Assembly (NCBI RefSeq): GCF_004028275.1
Contig: NZ_CP035033.1
Coordinates: forward strand, 1,364,001-1,428,000
Direction of reading: 5' to 3'
Origin: Hydrogenovibrio thermophilus
Lineage (GTDB): Bacteria; Pseudomonadota; Gammaproteobacteria; Thiomicrospirales; Thiomicrospiraceae
DNA: 64,000 bases
Shown: piece by piece, positions 7,636 to 16,814 of the stretch
Layout: each line of letters opens with the position of its first letter
Position numbering within the stretch: position 1 is the first letter of the stretch
The notes under the pieces: generated by a model
Told to the model about the DNA's origin: nothing
The model's input: only the letters and a program-made list of their open reading frames with translations
Database searches by the model: none
Made by a program: the position numbers and the translations under genes

Positions 7636-10600
7636 TTAAGTGTCCTTGTTCGAAATGGTGGCCACGATGAGTTCGATGGCGTCGATTCGTTGTTTCATGT
7701 CAGGCATTGTATCGAAATATTTTAATTCCGTTTGCCCTTTTAGTTGATAGTTCTTCGGGTGATTTTGAATCAATTTAATCAATTCCACCGGGTTGATGTT
7801 GGGGCTGTCGCCGAATTGGATACGAATCATCGACTCGGACGCTTCCAGTTTTTTCAGGTTCAGCGGTTCAATCAACAGCTTGACACGCGTGGCCTCGAAC
7901 AGGTTTTTGACCTGTGGCGGTAACAGCCCGAAACGGTCGATCATTTCCACTTCCAGTTCCTGTAAGCCGTTGGTGTTGTCGGCACTGGCGATGCGTTTGT
8001 AGAACACCAGACGGGTGTGGATGTCCGGCAGATAGTCTTCCGGAATCAAGGCCGGTAAACCGAGTTCGATTTCCGCGCCGGTGTGGAGCTTGGCCTCCAA
8101 CTCGGGTTGTTTGCCGGATTTTAACGATTTGACGGCGCGTTCCAGCAATTCCGAATAGAGACCGAAACCGATTTCCTGAATTTGGCCGGATTGGCCGTCG
8201 CCCAGCAGTTCACCCGCGCCACGGATTTCCAAATCATGGCTGGCAAGCATGAACCCGGCACCGAGGGTATCGTGCTTGGCGATGGCAGTGAGGCGTTTTT
8301 CCGCATCGGCGGTCATCAGGCTTTTACCGGCAGTGAACATATAGGCGTAGGCTTTGTGGTGCGAACGTCCGACACGGCCGCGTAACTGATGCAATTGCGC
8401 CAGGCCAAATTTGTCGGCGCGGTGAATCAGAATGGTGTTGGCGGTTGGAATGTCGATGCCGGTTTCGATAATGGTGGTGCAGACCAGAATGTTGAAACGA
8501 CGGTGATAAAAATTCTGCATCACCTGTTCGAGTTCACGCTCGTGCATTTGGCCGTGGGCGACGTCCACCTTGGCTTCCGGCAGGAGTTCGCGCATGTCTT
8601 CCGCCATCTGTTCGATGCGGTCGACGTTGTTGTAAAGCAGGTAAATCTGCCCGCCACGACGGATTTCACGCAGACAGGCTTCTTTGACCACATCCGGGTT
8701 CCATTCCAGCACGAAGGTTTGCACCGCCAGACGTTTGGCCGGCGGCGTGGCGATAATCGACAGGTCACGCAAATCGTTCATCGCCATGTTCAGGGTTCTT
8801 GGAATCGGTGTGGCGGTCATGGTGAGCACGTCCACCTCGGTGCGGAGTTTCTTGAGCTGTTCTTTCTGGCGCACGCCGAAACGGTGTTCTTCGTCGATGA
8901 TAATCAGGCCGAGGTTGTCGAATTTCATGTCGCCCTGAATCAGCTTATGGGTGCCGATGACGATATCGACCTGTTTGTTTTGAACCGCTTCGAGAATCTG
9001 TTTGGTTTCCTTGGCGGTTTGGAAACGGGATAAGCCTTCAATGCGCACCGGCCAGTCGGCAAAACGGTTTTTAAAGTTTTCCATGTGTTGCTGCGCCAGC
9101 AGGGTGGTGGGCACCAAAACCGCGACCTGTTTGCCGGCGTAAGCGGCAATGAAGGCGGCGCGCATGGCCACTTCGGTTTTGCCGAAGCCGACGTCGCCGC
9201 AAATGAGGCGGTCCATCGGTTTGCTGGCTTGCATGTCATGCACCACCGCATCGATAGCGGCTTCCTGATCGGGTGTTTCCTCGAATGGGAAGCTGGCGCT
9301 GAAGCGGGCGTAGGCTTCTTCGTCGGTTTCGAAAGAATGACCAGGCCTGGCTTCGCGCTGGGCGTAGATGTCGAGCAGTTCGGCGGCGACGTCACGGACT
9401 TTTTCGGCGGCTTTGCGTTTGGCCTTGTCCCATTTGTCGGAACCGAGTTTGTGTAACGGTGCGGTTTCGGCGCTGGCGCCGGTGTAACGGCTGATGAGGT
9501 GCAGCGAGGTGACGGGCACGTACAATTTGGCTTCGCCGGCGTATTCGATCATCAGGAATTCGTGTTCTTCACCTTGGATGGTCATGGTTTCCAGGCCAAG
9601 GTAGCGGCCGACCCCGTGGTCGAAATGCACAATCGGGCTGCCGATGTCCAGTTCGATGAGGTTGGAGATGGCGGTGTCGAATTCGGAGTGTTTGCGCTTA
9701 CGGCGTCGTTTCTGAATGACGGTTTGGCCGAAAATCTGCGCTTCGGAAATCAGGCAGAAATCCGGTGTGAAGATGGATTCTTCCAACGGGCCGACTACGA
9801 TTTGATGTGGTAAATCGTTGTGTTTGAACGCATTCCAATCATCGACGATTTTCGGGACTTTTCCTTTAAATTCAGTATGTTTTCCGAGCAGTGTTAACAG
9901 CGTTTCTCGGCGTCCGGTGGATTCGGCGCAATACATAATACGGCCGCCGTATTCGCTTTGGAATTGATCCAGAAAGGCATTGAGTTTGGCCATCGGGTAT
10001 TCGCTATTGGCCTGCACATTTAAATCCGGTGCCGGCAGGGTTTTGAAGTCCACTTGGTTTTTGCCGGAGGCGATGCGCTCCAGTTGAATGCGATGATAGT
10101 TTTTCAGGGCGCTGAAAATGTCGTTTTCGGATTGAATCAGTTCTTCCGGCGGCAGTACCGGATAATCCGGGTTGTGCTGTGCGATTTGATACCGCTCACG
10201 GTAATCGCGCCAGTTTTGTTTAATGGCGTCCTGAATGGCCGGTTGGCTGAAGAACAGACTGTTTTCGGGAATGTAATCAAACAGCGTGGCGGTTTCGGGG
10301 TGAAATAATGACAGGTAATATTCCAGGCCATCAACGGTCTGGCCGTTATGAACCGCTTGGTACAACAGGCTGTTGCGGGATTCGTCACCGAAGGTTTGGC
10401 GGAAGCGTTGTTTGAATAAGGTGATGCCGTCCGGGTTGAGGTCGTATTCCTTGGCGGGCAGGAGTTCGATTTGGTCAATCTGCTCGGTGCTGAGCTGGGT
10501 TTCCGGGTCGAAACAGCGGATGGTTTCGACTTCGTCGTCGAACAAGTCCAATCGGAAAGGCGTGCGGCTGCCCATCGGGAAGAGGTCGATAATCGAGCCG

Positions 10601-11109
10601 CGCACCGCAAATTCGCCGTGTTCCATCACCTGGCTGACGCGTTGATAGCCGCCGGATTCCAAACGTTGGGTAAAGGGTTCGATGTCGAGGGTATCGCCAC
10701 ACTTTAATATAAAGGTGTATTGTTCGATGAACGTATGGGGAACCACTTTCTGCAACAGGGTACTGACCGGCAGGATCAAAATGCCTTTTTGGGTTTGCGG
10801 CAGTTGATAGAGCGTGCGCAGGCGTTGCGAGATGATGTCCTGATGCGGTGAAAACTGGTCATAGGGCAGGGTTTCCCATTCCGGAAAGTTCAGAATCGAA
10901 AGGTCGCCTTCGGAAAAGAAGTTCAGCGCGTCTTCATATTTATTGGCTTCGCTCATGTCCTGAGTCAGCAAAACCACCAGGCCTGGGTGGTTTCGGGCTT
11001 TTTCCATGATGACGAGCGCGTCTTCGGCCGAGGTGTTGAGCGACCAGTGTGACGTCTGGCCTTTTAGTGGAACCTGATCGGCTTCCAGCAACGAGTAGGG
11101 TTTGGGCAT
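7636..11109 (-). CDS. mfd: Transcription-repair coupling factor Mfd
   Basis: Mfd displaces RNA polymerase stalled at DNA damage and recruits UvrA. The 1157 residues match the family (about 1150). In order are the UvrB-like N-terminal domains, the RNA-polymerase interaction region (FDHGVGRYLGLETM), the RecG-like translocase with Walker A GDVGFGKTE and DEEH box, the TRG motif region (RGRVGRS), and the C-terminal regulatory domain. I chose the ATG at 11109, where similarity begins. A 45-residue upward extension is not supported. csiV follows without a gap. Two CCAGGCCTGG copies lie within it. Confidence 0.95.
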   Translation of the reverse strand: MPKPYSLLEADQVPLKGQTSHWSLNTSAEDALVIMEKARNHPGLVVLLTQDMSEANKYEDALNFFSEGDLSILNFPEWETLPYDQFSPHQDIISQRLRTLYQLPQTQKGILILPVSTLLQKVVPHTFIEQYTFILKCGDTLDIEPFTQRLESGGYQRVSQVMEHGEFAVRGSIIDLFPMGSRTPFRLDLFDDEVETIRCFDPETQLSTEQIDQIELLPAKEYDLNPDGITLFKQRFRQTFGDESRNSLLYQAVHNGQTVDGLEYYLSLFHPETATLFDYIPENSLFFSQPAIQDAIKQNWRDYRERYQIAQHNPDYPVLPPEELIQSENDIFSALKNYHRIQLERIASGKNQVDFKTLPAPDLNVQANSEYPMAKLNAFLDQFQSEYGGRIMYCAESTGRRETLLTLLGKHTEFKGKVPKIVDDWNAFKHNDLPHQIVVGPLEESIFTPDFCLISEAQIFGQTVIQKRRRKRKHSEFDTAISNLIELDIGSPIVHFDHGVGRYLGLETMTIQGEEHEFLMIEYAGEAKLYVPVTSLHLISRYTGASAETAPLHKLGSDKWDKAKRKAAEKVRDVAAELLDIYAQREARPGHSFETDEEAYARFSASFPFEETPDQEAAIDAVVHDMQASKPMDRLICGDVGFGKTEVAMRAAFIAAYAGKQVAVLVPTTLLAQQHMENFKNRFADWPVRIEGLSRFQTAKETKQILEAVQNKQVDIVIGTHKLIQGDMKFDNLGLIIIDEEHRFGVRQKEQLKKLRTEVDVLTMTATPIPRTLNMAMNDLRDLSIIATPPAKRLAVQTFVLEWNPDVVKEACLREIRRGGQIYLLYNNVDRIEQMAEDMRELLPEAKVDVAHGQMHERELEQVMQNFYHRRFNILVCTTIIETGIDIPTANTILIHRADKFGLAQLHQLRGRVGRSHHKAYAYMFTAGKSLMTADAEKRLTAIAKHDTLGAGFMLASHDLEIRGAGELLGDGQSGQIQEIGFGLYSELLERAVKSLKSGKQPELEAKLHTGAEIELGLPALIPEDYLPDIHTRLVFYKRIASADNTNGLQELEVEMIDRFGLLPPQVKNLFEATRVKLLIEPLNLKKLEASESMIRIQFGDSPNINPVELIKLIQNHPKNYQLKGQTELKYFDTMPDMKQRIDAIELIVATISNKDT
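9341..9350. repeat. CCAGGCCTGG palindrome copy inside mfd
   Basis: A full 10-base copy, read on the minus strand as Arg-Pro-Gly in mfd. Confidence 0.9.
10977..10986. repeat. Second CCAGGCCTGG palindrome copy inside mfd
   Basis: A full 10-base copy, read on the minus strand as Pro-Gly-Leu near the Mfd N-terminus. This is a different frame from the copy at 9341. Confidence 0.9.
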
Positions 11110-11267
11110 GCGATTTTCTATGACTTTGGGTTTGTATTGGTTTGAAAAATGACGGTATTTTATCAAAATATTGCTTTCAACTGGCGCTTTCAGGCACCAT
11201 AATAGCCGCGCAAACATCAGTTTAAATGAATCGCATCGTATCAATAAGCAAAAAGGTTGAATGAATC

Positions 11268-12491
11268 ATGAACGGTCGCTGGGCTTACAACTGGGTACAG
11301 ATTTTGGCACACCATTATGTCTTGAGCGCAGTGGTGTTCGCGGCAGCTTGGTTGTTGGCACTGGCCGGGGTGTTCAAGTCACCGGCCTTATTCGAGCAAA
11401 TGAATTTCATGTGGGTTTGGTTGGCGTTGGCCTTGATGGGTGGGGTGTCGGTCAAGGTCATGGATTCGGTCAAGACCGGCGTTTTGGTGTTTGGGCTGAG
11501 TTTGGCGGTGTTGGGCGCGGTACTCGGGTTGTTGGGCTGGTTCGGCTTGGCGTTGACTGAAACGTCGGTACTGGGCATGGTGGTGGTGTTGGCGCTGATG
11601 ATGAGCAATTTGGTGCATGTGATGGCGGCCTTGTTGCGTGAAATGGCGCGGGGCGGGTTTCAACATGATGCTTTAGCCGAAGCATTGAATATGAATGCCG
11701 CGCCGGTGTTTTTGTCGAACCTGACGACCGGTTTGGGGTTTGCTGTCGCGGCTTTTTACGATGCCCGTTTGCTGGATGCGGCCTGGGTTGTCTTGCTAGG
11801 CGCGCTAGTGAGTTATGCGATGCTGATGACGGGCTTGCCGCTGATTCTGTTGCGTTGGTTTTTGGAGTTCCGCGTCGGGCATTATGAAGACCGCCACGGG
11901 TTTATCGGTTTGGCGGAAAAATTTCAGACCTATCCGAAATGGGTGACGCTCATGTTGTGGTTGTCGGCGTTGGTGGTGGTGATGAGCGCCGTGTATCTGT
12001 GGCGCAAGCTGGATAACCTCAATGCGGTGGGCGTGATGTTAGCCACGAGTTTTGTGGTGTTATTAGTATTTTGGCATGACCTTAAAATAACTTTGATGAC
12101 CCTATTAAGCAGTGTTTTGTCGGTTATTTTGGTTTTGACTGCGTATTTTTCCGTGCAGAATTTCCAATCGATTTCGGCGGTTATTTTGATTGTGCCGCTC
12201 GGGATAGTATTGGATGATGCCATTCATTACTTTGCGCGTTACTTGAAATCAAAACGCGGTTACTTTAACGATGTGGAATCCTGTCATCGGTTTGCGTTAG
12301 CCAGCGTGGGGCGCCCGATTTGGGCCACGACACAAATTCTGATTGCCGGACTATTGGTGTTGAGTTTCAACGAAAATTCATTGGTGCAACAGGCAAGTTT
12401 GATTACCCTTTTGGCGGTTTTATTGGCGTCTTATATTGTCTTGGTTTGGCTGCCGGCCTTGGGCTTGAAAAAAGCGAAAAACAACCGCTAA
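11268..12491 (+). CDS. Compact RND/MMPL-like membrane protein without periplasmic domains
   Basis: The 407-residue protein appears to have 12 membrane segments in two halves of six. The second half carries the RND hallmark GIVLDDAIHYFARY, followed by GRPIWATTQILIAGLLVLSF. The first half has the matching but degenerate LMMSNLVHVM, then APVFLSNLTTGLGFAVA. In RND transporters each half has a large periplasmic porter domain after its first helix. Here those places hold only about 10 residues, which explains the length of 407 against 770-1050. The acidic pair is kept only in the second half. The function is unknown. It is divergent from mfd. Confidence 0.7.
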   Translation: MNGRWAYNWVQILAHHYVLSAVVFAAAWLLALAGVFKSPALFEQMNFMWVWLALALMGGVSVKVMDSVKTGVLVFGLSLAVLGAVLGLLGWFGLALTETSVLGMVVVLALMMSNLVHVMAALLREMARGGFQHDALAEALNMNAAPVFLSNLTTGLGFAVAAFYDARLLDAAWVVLLGALVSYAMLMTGLPLILLRWFLEFRVGHYEDRHGFIGLAEKFQTYPKWVTLMLWLSALVVVMSAVYLWRKLDNLNAVGVMLATSFVVLLVFWHDLKITLMTLLSSVLSVILVLTAYFSVQNFQSISAVILIVPLGIVLDDAIHYFARYLKSKRGYFNDVESCHRFALASVGRPIWATTQILIAGLLVLSFNENSLVQQASLITLLAVLLASYIVLVWLPALGLKKAKNNR

Positions 12492-12795
12492 TAAAATTTA
12501 TTCCACAAAATCAGTAAAACTTATTATTCAATATACGAAAAATTTATTTTTAATTTGAATATTAATGCTTCATTATTTCCGGTCAAGAAGTCTGTGGTAA
12601 CTCAGAATACAGCTCGGATAGGGCGTCTTGTTCAAGACGGCACCCACTTCCGGCTCGGATTTCTCAAATAAAAAATCAGATAAGCGCTTGATGTTACAGC
12701 GGGATTCAGAGTTTTCGGGGTCTGAAACCTAAAACCTTATTCTTGTTTGACGATTAAGTGCAATTTCTAGAGATACGAATGAAAAGGAACGAAAA
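12492..12795 (+). other. 304-base AT-rich intergenic region and long leader upstream of sqr
   Basis: I see no gene here. The first 100 bases are very AT-rich. CGTCTTG/CAAGACG (12624-12630 and 12633-12639) forms a short-loop hairpin, flanked by direct repeats of GCTCGGA at 12612 and 12653. TTGACG at 12747-12752 resembles a -35 box, but no good -10 box is at the right distance. A GAAAAGGAACG ribosome-binding site precedes sqr. The region is likely to hold regulatory signals for sulfide oxidation, but none can be assigned. Confidence 0.45.
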
Positions 12796-14103
12796 ATGGC
12801 AACAATTGTTGTAGTAGGATCAAGCACCGGTGGTCTACCGATGGCTTACGATGTTCGTAAGCACCTAGGCAAAGAGCATACCATCAAAGTCGTAAACGCA
12901 ATCGACGAGTTCAATTTTGTCCCGTCCAACCCTTGGGTGGCGGTTGGCTGGCGTAAGCCGGAAGACATTTCCTTTAAATTGGAACCGCATTTGACGCGTA
13001 AAGGCATTGAGTTTTACCACCAGACTGTGACGAAGCTGGATGCTCCGAACAACAAAATCACTTTGGATGACGGTAGCGAAATGGACTACGACTACCTGAT
13101 TCTGGCCACCGGTCCGGCATTGGCTTTCGAGGAAATCGAAGGGTTTGGTCCGAAGAGCCATGGCGGGAATACGGTTTCCGTTTGTACGACACCGCACGCG
13201 ACTGAAGCGTTTGAACAATGGGAAGAATTCTGCGAAAACCCTGGCCCAATCGTTGTGGGCGCGGTACAAGGCGCATCCTGTTACGGTCCGGCTTACGAGT
13301 TCGCGATGATCATGGAAACCGATTTGCGTAAGCGTAAGATTCGTAGCCAGGTTCCGATGACGTTTGTAACGTCCGAACCTTATATTGGCCACTTGGGTCT
13401 GGGTGGTGTTGGTGATTCCAAAGGGTTGATGGAAACCGAAATGCGTAACCGTCACATCAACTGGATTTGCAACGCAAAAGTGACCAAAATCGAAGACGGT
13501 AAAATGTATGTCGACGAGCACAACAATAAAGGTGACGTCATCGATCAGCACGAACTGCCGTTCAAATATTCCATGATGTTGCCGGCGTTTAAAGGTTCCA
13601 AGTTCCTGCAAGAATTGGCCGAGCCTGAAAACATGGGTGGTCCTTTGGTTAACCCTCGTGGTTTCGTTAAAGTCGATAGCTATAGCCGTAACCCGGCGTT
13701 CCACAATATCTATGCATTGGGTGTTGGGATCGCCATTCCTCCGGTTGAAGCGACGCCAGTTCCTGTCGGAACGCCAAAAACCGGTTTGATGATCGAGTCG
13801 ATGGTGACCGCCATTTGTCATAACATTGAAGCGAACCTGGAAGGTAAAGAGCCACACGAAGAGCCGACTTGGAACACTGTGTGTCTGGCCGATATGGGCG
13901 ATACCGGTGCCGCGTTTGTGGCCTTGCCACAGATTCCACCGCGTAACTTGACGTGGGCGAAACGTGGTAAATGGGTTCACTTGGCGAAAATCGCGTTTGA
14001 AAAATACTTCATCCGTAATATGAAAGCCGGTAACTCCGAGCCGATTTACCAGAAGTACATCATGAAAATGTTGGGTATCAACCGTTTGAAATCCGACAAA
14101 TAA
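12796..14103 (+). CDS. sqr: Sulfide:quinone oxidoreductase
   Basis: This FAD protein oxidises sulfide to sulfur and passes electrons to quinone at the cytoplasmic membrane. The 435 residues start with a dinucleotide-fold glycine motif (VVVGSSTGG, 5-13) and contain the second binding stretch LILATGPA (101-108). The three redox cysteines expected for the family are visible: C130 in SVCTTP, C162 in GASCYGP and C363 in TVCLADMGDTG. The VPVGTPKTG quinone/FAD region is present, and the C-terminus has basic and aromatic residues suited to membrane attachment. The exact SQR subtype is not certain. A clear terminator follows. Confidence 0.88.
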   Translation: MATIVVVGSSTGGLPMAYDVRKHLGKEHTIKVVNAIDEFNFVPSNPWVAVGWRKPEDISFKLEPHLTRKGIEFYHQTVTKLDAPNNKITLDDGSEMDYDYLILATGPALAFEEIEGFGPKSHGGNTVSVCTTPHATEAFEQWEEFCENPGPIVVGAVQGASCYGPAYEFAMIMETDLRKRKIRSQVPMTFVTSEPYIGHLGLGGVGDSKGLMETEMRNRHINWICNAKVTKIEDGKMYVDEHNNKGDVIDQHELPFKYSMMLPAFKGSKFLQELAEPENMGGPLVNPRGFVKVDSYSRNPAFHNIYALGVGIAIPPVEATPVPVGTPKTGLMIESMVTAICHNIEANLEGKEPHEEPTWNTVCLADMGDTGAAFVALPQIPPRNLTWAKRGKWVHLAKIAFEKYFIRNMKAGNSEPIYQKYIMKMLGINRLKSDK

Positions 14104-14123
14104 GACGCTTTCGTCTGCCACTG

Positions 14124-14151
14124 AAAACGCCCTCCTTGTGAGGGCGTTTTT
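14124..14151 (+). terminator. Rho-independent terminator of sqr
   Basis: AAAACGCCCTC pairs with GAGGGCGTTTT around a short loop, and the T-run continues. It begins 20 bases after the sqr stop. Confidence 0.92.
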
Positions 14152-14213
14152 GTTTGCGACATTCAGTGAAATGGCTTAACGTTTAAAGTCATCATTGCCG
14201 CAAGTCTTTGCTT

Positions 14214-14219
14214 TATAAT
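14214..14219 (+). promoter_or_regulatory. -10 box placed for a possible leaderless transcript
   Basis: A perfect TATAAT ends seven bases before the ATG at 14227, so transcription would begin at or next to the start codon. No Shine-Dalgarno sequence is visible and no good -35 box is seen. Confidence 0.45.
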
Positions 14220-14226
14220 AAGCGCC

Positions 14227-14853
14227 ATGAATTTAGCCGCCACCCTTCATTATCTGGACCTGCTTGGAACCGTCGTGTTTGCCATGACCGGCCTGCTGGC
14301 CGCCAGCCGAAAGCAACTTGATTTGTTCGGCGCCATTGTCATTGCGATGGTGACGGCTGTCGGCGGCGGCACCTTGCGTGATTTGATTCTGGATCAGCCG
14401 GTTTTCTGGTTGTCGGAAAATATCTATATTTATGTGGTGGTGATTTCCACCTTGTTCTTGTTTTTCTACGCACGCTTTCGCAGTTTACCGACACGCTTGT
14501 TATTGTTTTTGGATGCGTTGGGGTTGGCGGTGTTCAGTGTCATCGGGGCGCAAAAGGCGATGGCCTTAGGATTGTCCGACCCGATTGTAATCATGACCGG
14601 GGTCATGACCGGAGTGGTCGGCGGGGTGATTCGCGATGTGCTGATGGGCGAAGTCCCACTGATTTTCCGTAAAGAAATTTATGCCACGGCGTCCTTTGTC
14701 GGCATCAGCTTATTGCTGCTGATGGTCGGTTGGGGCGTGTCGGTCGACGTTTCGGTCATTGTATCGATTTTAGTGATTTTCATCTTGCGGGCCTGGGCGG
14801 TGCAGTTCAATATCGGACTGCCGGTGTTCCAACCCGTGAATACGCAGGATTAA
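14227..14853 (+). CDS. TRIC-type cation channel family protein (UPF0126, YadS/YicG-like)
   Basis: The 208 residues contain about seven hydrophobic segments in two related halves. Each half has the family's glycine/arginine-aspartate motif: AVGGGTLRDLIL (about 54-65) and GVVGGVIRDVLMGE (about 129-142). Prokaryotic members form trimeric potassium-permeable channels in some studied species; the physiological role in bacteria is unclear. The gene follows sqr but is separated from it by a terminator. lolC starts 15 bases downstream, so lolC may be co-transcribed. Confidence 0.85.
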   Translation: MNLAATLHYLDLLGTVVFAMTGLLAASRKQLDLFGAIVIAMVTAVGGGTLRDLILDQPVFWLSENIYIYVVVISTLFLFFYARFRSLPTRLLLFLDALGLAVFSVIGAQKAMALGLSDPIVIMTGVMTGVVGGVIRDVLMGEVPLIFRKEIYATASFVGISLLLLMVGWGVSVDVSVIVSILVIFILRAWAVQFNIGLPVFQPVNTQD

Positions 14854-14868
14854 AGTAAGAGTCTTTTT

Positions 14869-16119
14869 ATGTTCAAACTGCCATTCGAACTGCTGCTGGG
14901 GACGCGTTACACCCGGGCCAAAAAACGCAACGGGTTTATCTCGTTTATTTCGCTGTCGTCGATTATCGGGATTGCCTTAGGGGTAACGGCTTTGGTGACG
15001 GTGATGTCGATCATGAATGGTTTCCAGCAGGAACTGCGAGACCGTATTCTGGACATGACCGCTCATATGACGCTATCGGAACGTGGCGAGCGTTTGCATC
15101 ACTGGCAAGATTTGTACGGTATTGTCAAAACCTTGCCGCATGTAAAAGGCGCGGCGCCGAATGCGATGGGTCAGGGCATGTTGACGGCTGGCGACCGGGT
15201 CAAAGGCGTTTTGGTTCGCGGGGTGTTGCCTAAGTACGAAGGTCAGGTGGCGGACGTGCAGTCTAAAATGGTGTACGGTCAGATGGATGATTTGAAATCT
15301 CGAGATTACAACATCATTCTCGGCACGGAATTGGCAAATGGTCTTGGGGTGTCGGTGGGGGACAAGGTCACCTTGGTCGCGCCGCAGGCATCGATTTCGC
15401 CAATGGGGATTATGCCGAGATTGAAGCGCTTTACGGTGTCCGGTTTATTCGAGGTGGGCATGCATGAATATGACAGTGCTTTGGCGCTGGTGCACATGAA
15501 CGATGCTCAGCGGGTGTTCAAGTTGGGCGATGCCGTGTCGGCATTGCAACTGCGTTTGGATGATTTGTTCGCGGTGCGGGCGGTACGCAACGAAATTGCG
15601 GATAACATCGATCAGGTGTTGTATATCCGGGATTGGACGCAACAACACGCCAATTTCTTTAAAGCCATCGAAATGGAAAAGCGCATGATGTTCATTGTAT
15701 TGGCGTTGATTATTATGGTGGCGGCGTTCAATATCGTGTCGACCATGGTGATGGTGGTCACCGACAAGCAGAAAGACATCGCAGTGCTGCGTACTATTGG
15801 TGCCAGTCCGGCCAGTATTCAGACCATTTTCATGGTGCAGGGTTTGATTATCGGGATTGTCGGTGCCTTGATGGGCATTGTCGGCGGGGTGACCATTTCC
15901 CTGAATATCGATGTCATCGTCCCGTTCATTGAAAACCTGTTCGGCTTTAAATTCTTCCCGGCGGACATTTATTACATCAGCAAAATTCCGTCTGACCTGC
16001 ATTGGGAGGACGTTTGGGTGGTGTCAGGCCTGGCGTTTATTCTGACTTTGTTAGCGACGATTTATCCGGCCCGACGCGCGGCCAAAACTCAACCGGCGGA
16101 GGCTTTGCGTTATGAGTGA
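14869..16119 (+). CDS. lolC: Lipoprotein-releasing ABC transporter permease LolC/LolE family
   Basis: This permease forms the inner-membrane part of the Lol complex that extracts outer-membrane lipoproteins and hands them to LolA. The 416 residues have the family topology: one N-terminal helix (about 26-49), a large periplasmic domain, then three helices (about 272-298, 320-345, 378-400). The N-terminal [17 protein letters not shown] is characteristic. The stop overlaps the lolD start. No second permease gene (lolE) follows, so this may be the sole LolC/E-type subunit (LolF-like homodimer). A CAGGCCTGG copy is at 16025. Confidence 0.9.
   Translation: MFKLPFELLLGTRYTRAKKRNGFISFISLSSIIGIALGVTALVTVMSIMNGFQQELRDRILDMTAHMTLSERGERLHHWQDLYGIVKTLPHVKGAAPNAMGQGMLTAGDRVKGVLVRGVLPKYEGQVADVQSKMVYGQMDDLKSRDYNIILGTELANGLGVSVGDKVTLVAPQASISPMGIMPRLKRFTVSGLFEVGMHEYDSALALVHMNDAQRVFKLGDAVSALQLRLDDLFAVRAVRNEIADNIDQVLYIRDWTQQHANFFKAIEMEKRMMFIVLALIIMVAAFNIVSTMVMVVTDKQKDIAVLRTIGASPASIQTIFMVQGLIIGIVGALMGIVGGVTISLNIDVIVPFIENLFGFKFFPADIYYISKIPSDLHWEDVWVVSGLAFILTLLATIYPARRAAKTQPAEALRYE
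16025..16033. repeat. CAGGCCTGG palindrome copy inside lolC
   Basis: The nine-base core is preceded by T and read as Ser-Gly-Leu in a membrane helix of LolC. Confidence 0.85.
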
Positions 16120-16813
16120 TGTCATTCTTCATGCCATGAATCTGGAAAAAGAATACCGTGACGGCAAACTGGTGACGCCGGTCATCAAAGGTTTGGATTT
16201 CGAACTGAAAACCAATGAAAAGGTGGCGATTGTCGGCAGTTCGGGTTCCGGCAAAAGTACTTTGCTGCATCTGCTGGCCGGATTGGATACACCGACCGGC
16301 GGTGAAGTCGGCTTGATGGGGCAGGATTTTTCCCGTCTCAGCGAAGTCAAACGCGGTCGGCTGCGGAACGAATACATGGGCTTCGTATACCAATTTCATT
16401 TCTTGTTGCCGGAACTCAGCGCGCTGGAAAACACCATGTTGCCGTTGCGCGTGGCCCGAAAACCGGCGCATCAAGCACAGCAAGAAGCCGAAGCCTTGCT
16501 GGAACGGGTCGGTTTATCGCATCGTATGGCGCATAAGCCGGCCGAATTGTCGGGCGGTGAGCGTCAACGCGTTGCGATTGCCCGTGCCTTGATTACGCGT
16601 CCTGCCTGTGTGTTGGCGGACGAGCCGACCGGCAACTTGGATGAAACCTCGGCACAACAGGTTTTTGATTTAATGTTGGAATTGAATCAAGAGCTTGAAA
16701 CGGCTTTGTTGGTGGTGACGCACGACCTGAAGCTGGCTGCGAAAATGGATCGGCAGTATCAACTGACGGAAGGGCATTTTGTCGCGCCGGATCTAGGGGT
16801 GACGTCCGCCTGA
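16112..16813 (+). CDS. lolD: Lipoprotein-releasing ABC transporter ATPase LolD
   Basis: LolD energises lipoprotein release. The 233 residues show Walker [10 protein letters not shown], the Q-loop, the ABC signature LSGGERQR, Walker B with ADEPTGNLD, and the switch histidine in VVTHDLK. The gene overlaps the end of lolC by eight bases, which indicates translational coupling. The next gene, yheS, begins one base after its stop. Confidence 0.94.
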   Translation: MSDVILHAMNLEKEYRDGKLVTPVIKGLDFELKTNEKVAIVGSSGSGKSTLLHLLAGLDTPTGGEVGLMGQDFSRLSEVKRGRLRNEYMGFVYQFHFLLPELSALENTMLPLRVARKPAHQAQQEAEALLERVGLSHRMAHKPAELSGGERQRVAIARALITRPACVLADEPTGNLDETSAQQVFDLMLELNQELETALLVVTHDLKLAAKMDRQYQLTEGHFVAPDLGVTSA

Positions 16814-16814
16814 T

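Noticed and set aside
12640-12659. Possible sigma-54 (-24/-12) promoter before sqr
   Set aside because: A GGCAC is present but no GC at the required distance, so the consensus fails.
12865-14121. Long open frame on the minus strand opposite sqr (418 codons)
   Set aside because: It lies fully antisense to a confidently identified gene, its translation is rich in His/Arg/Thr/Gln as expected from mirrored codons, and no ribosome-binding site supports it.
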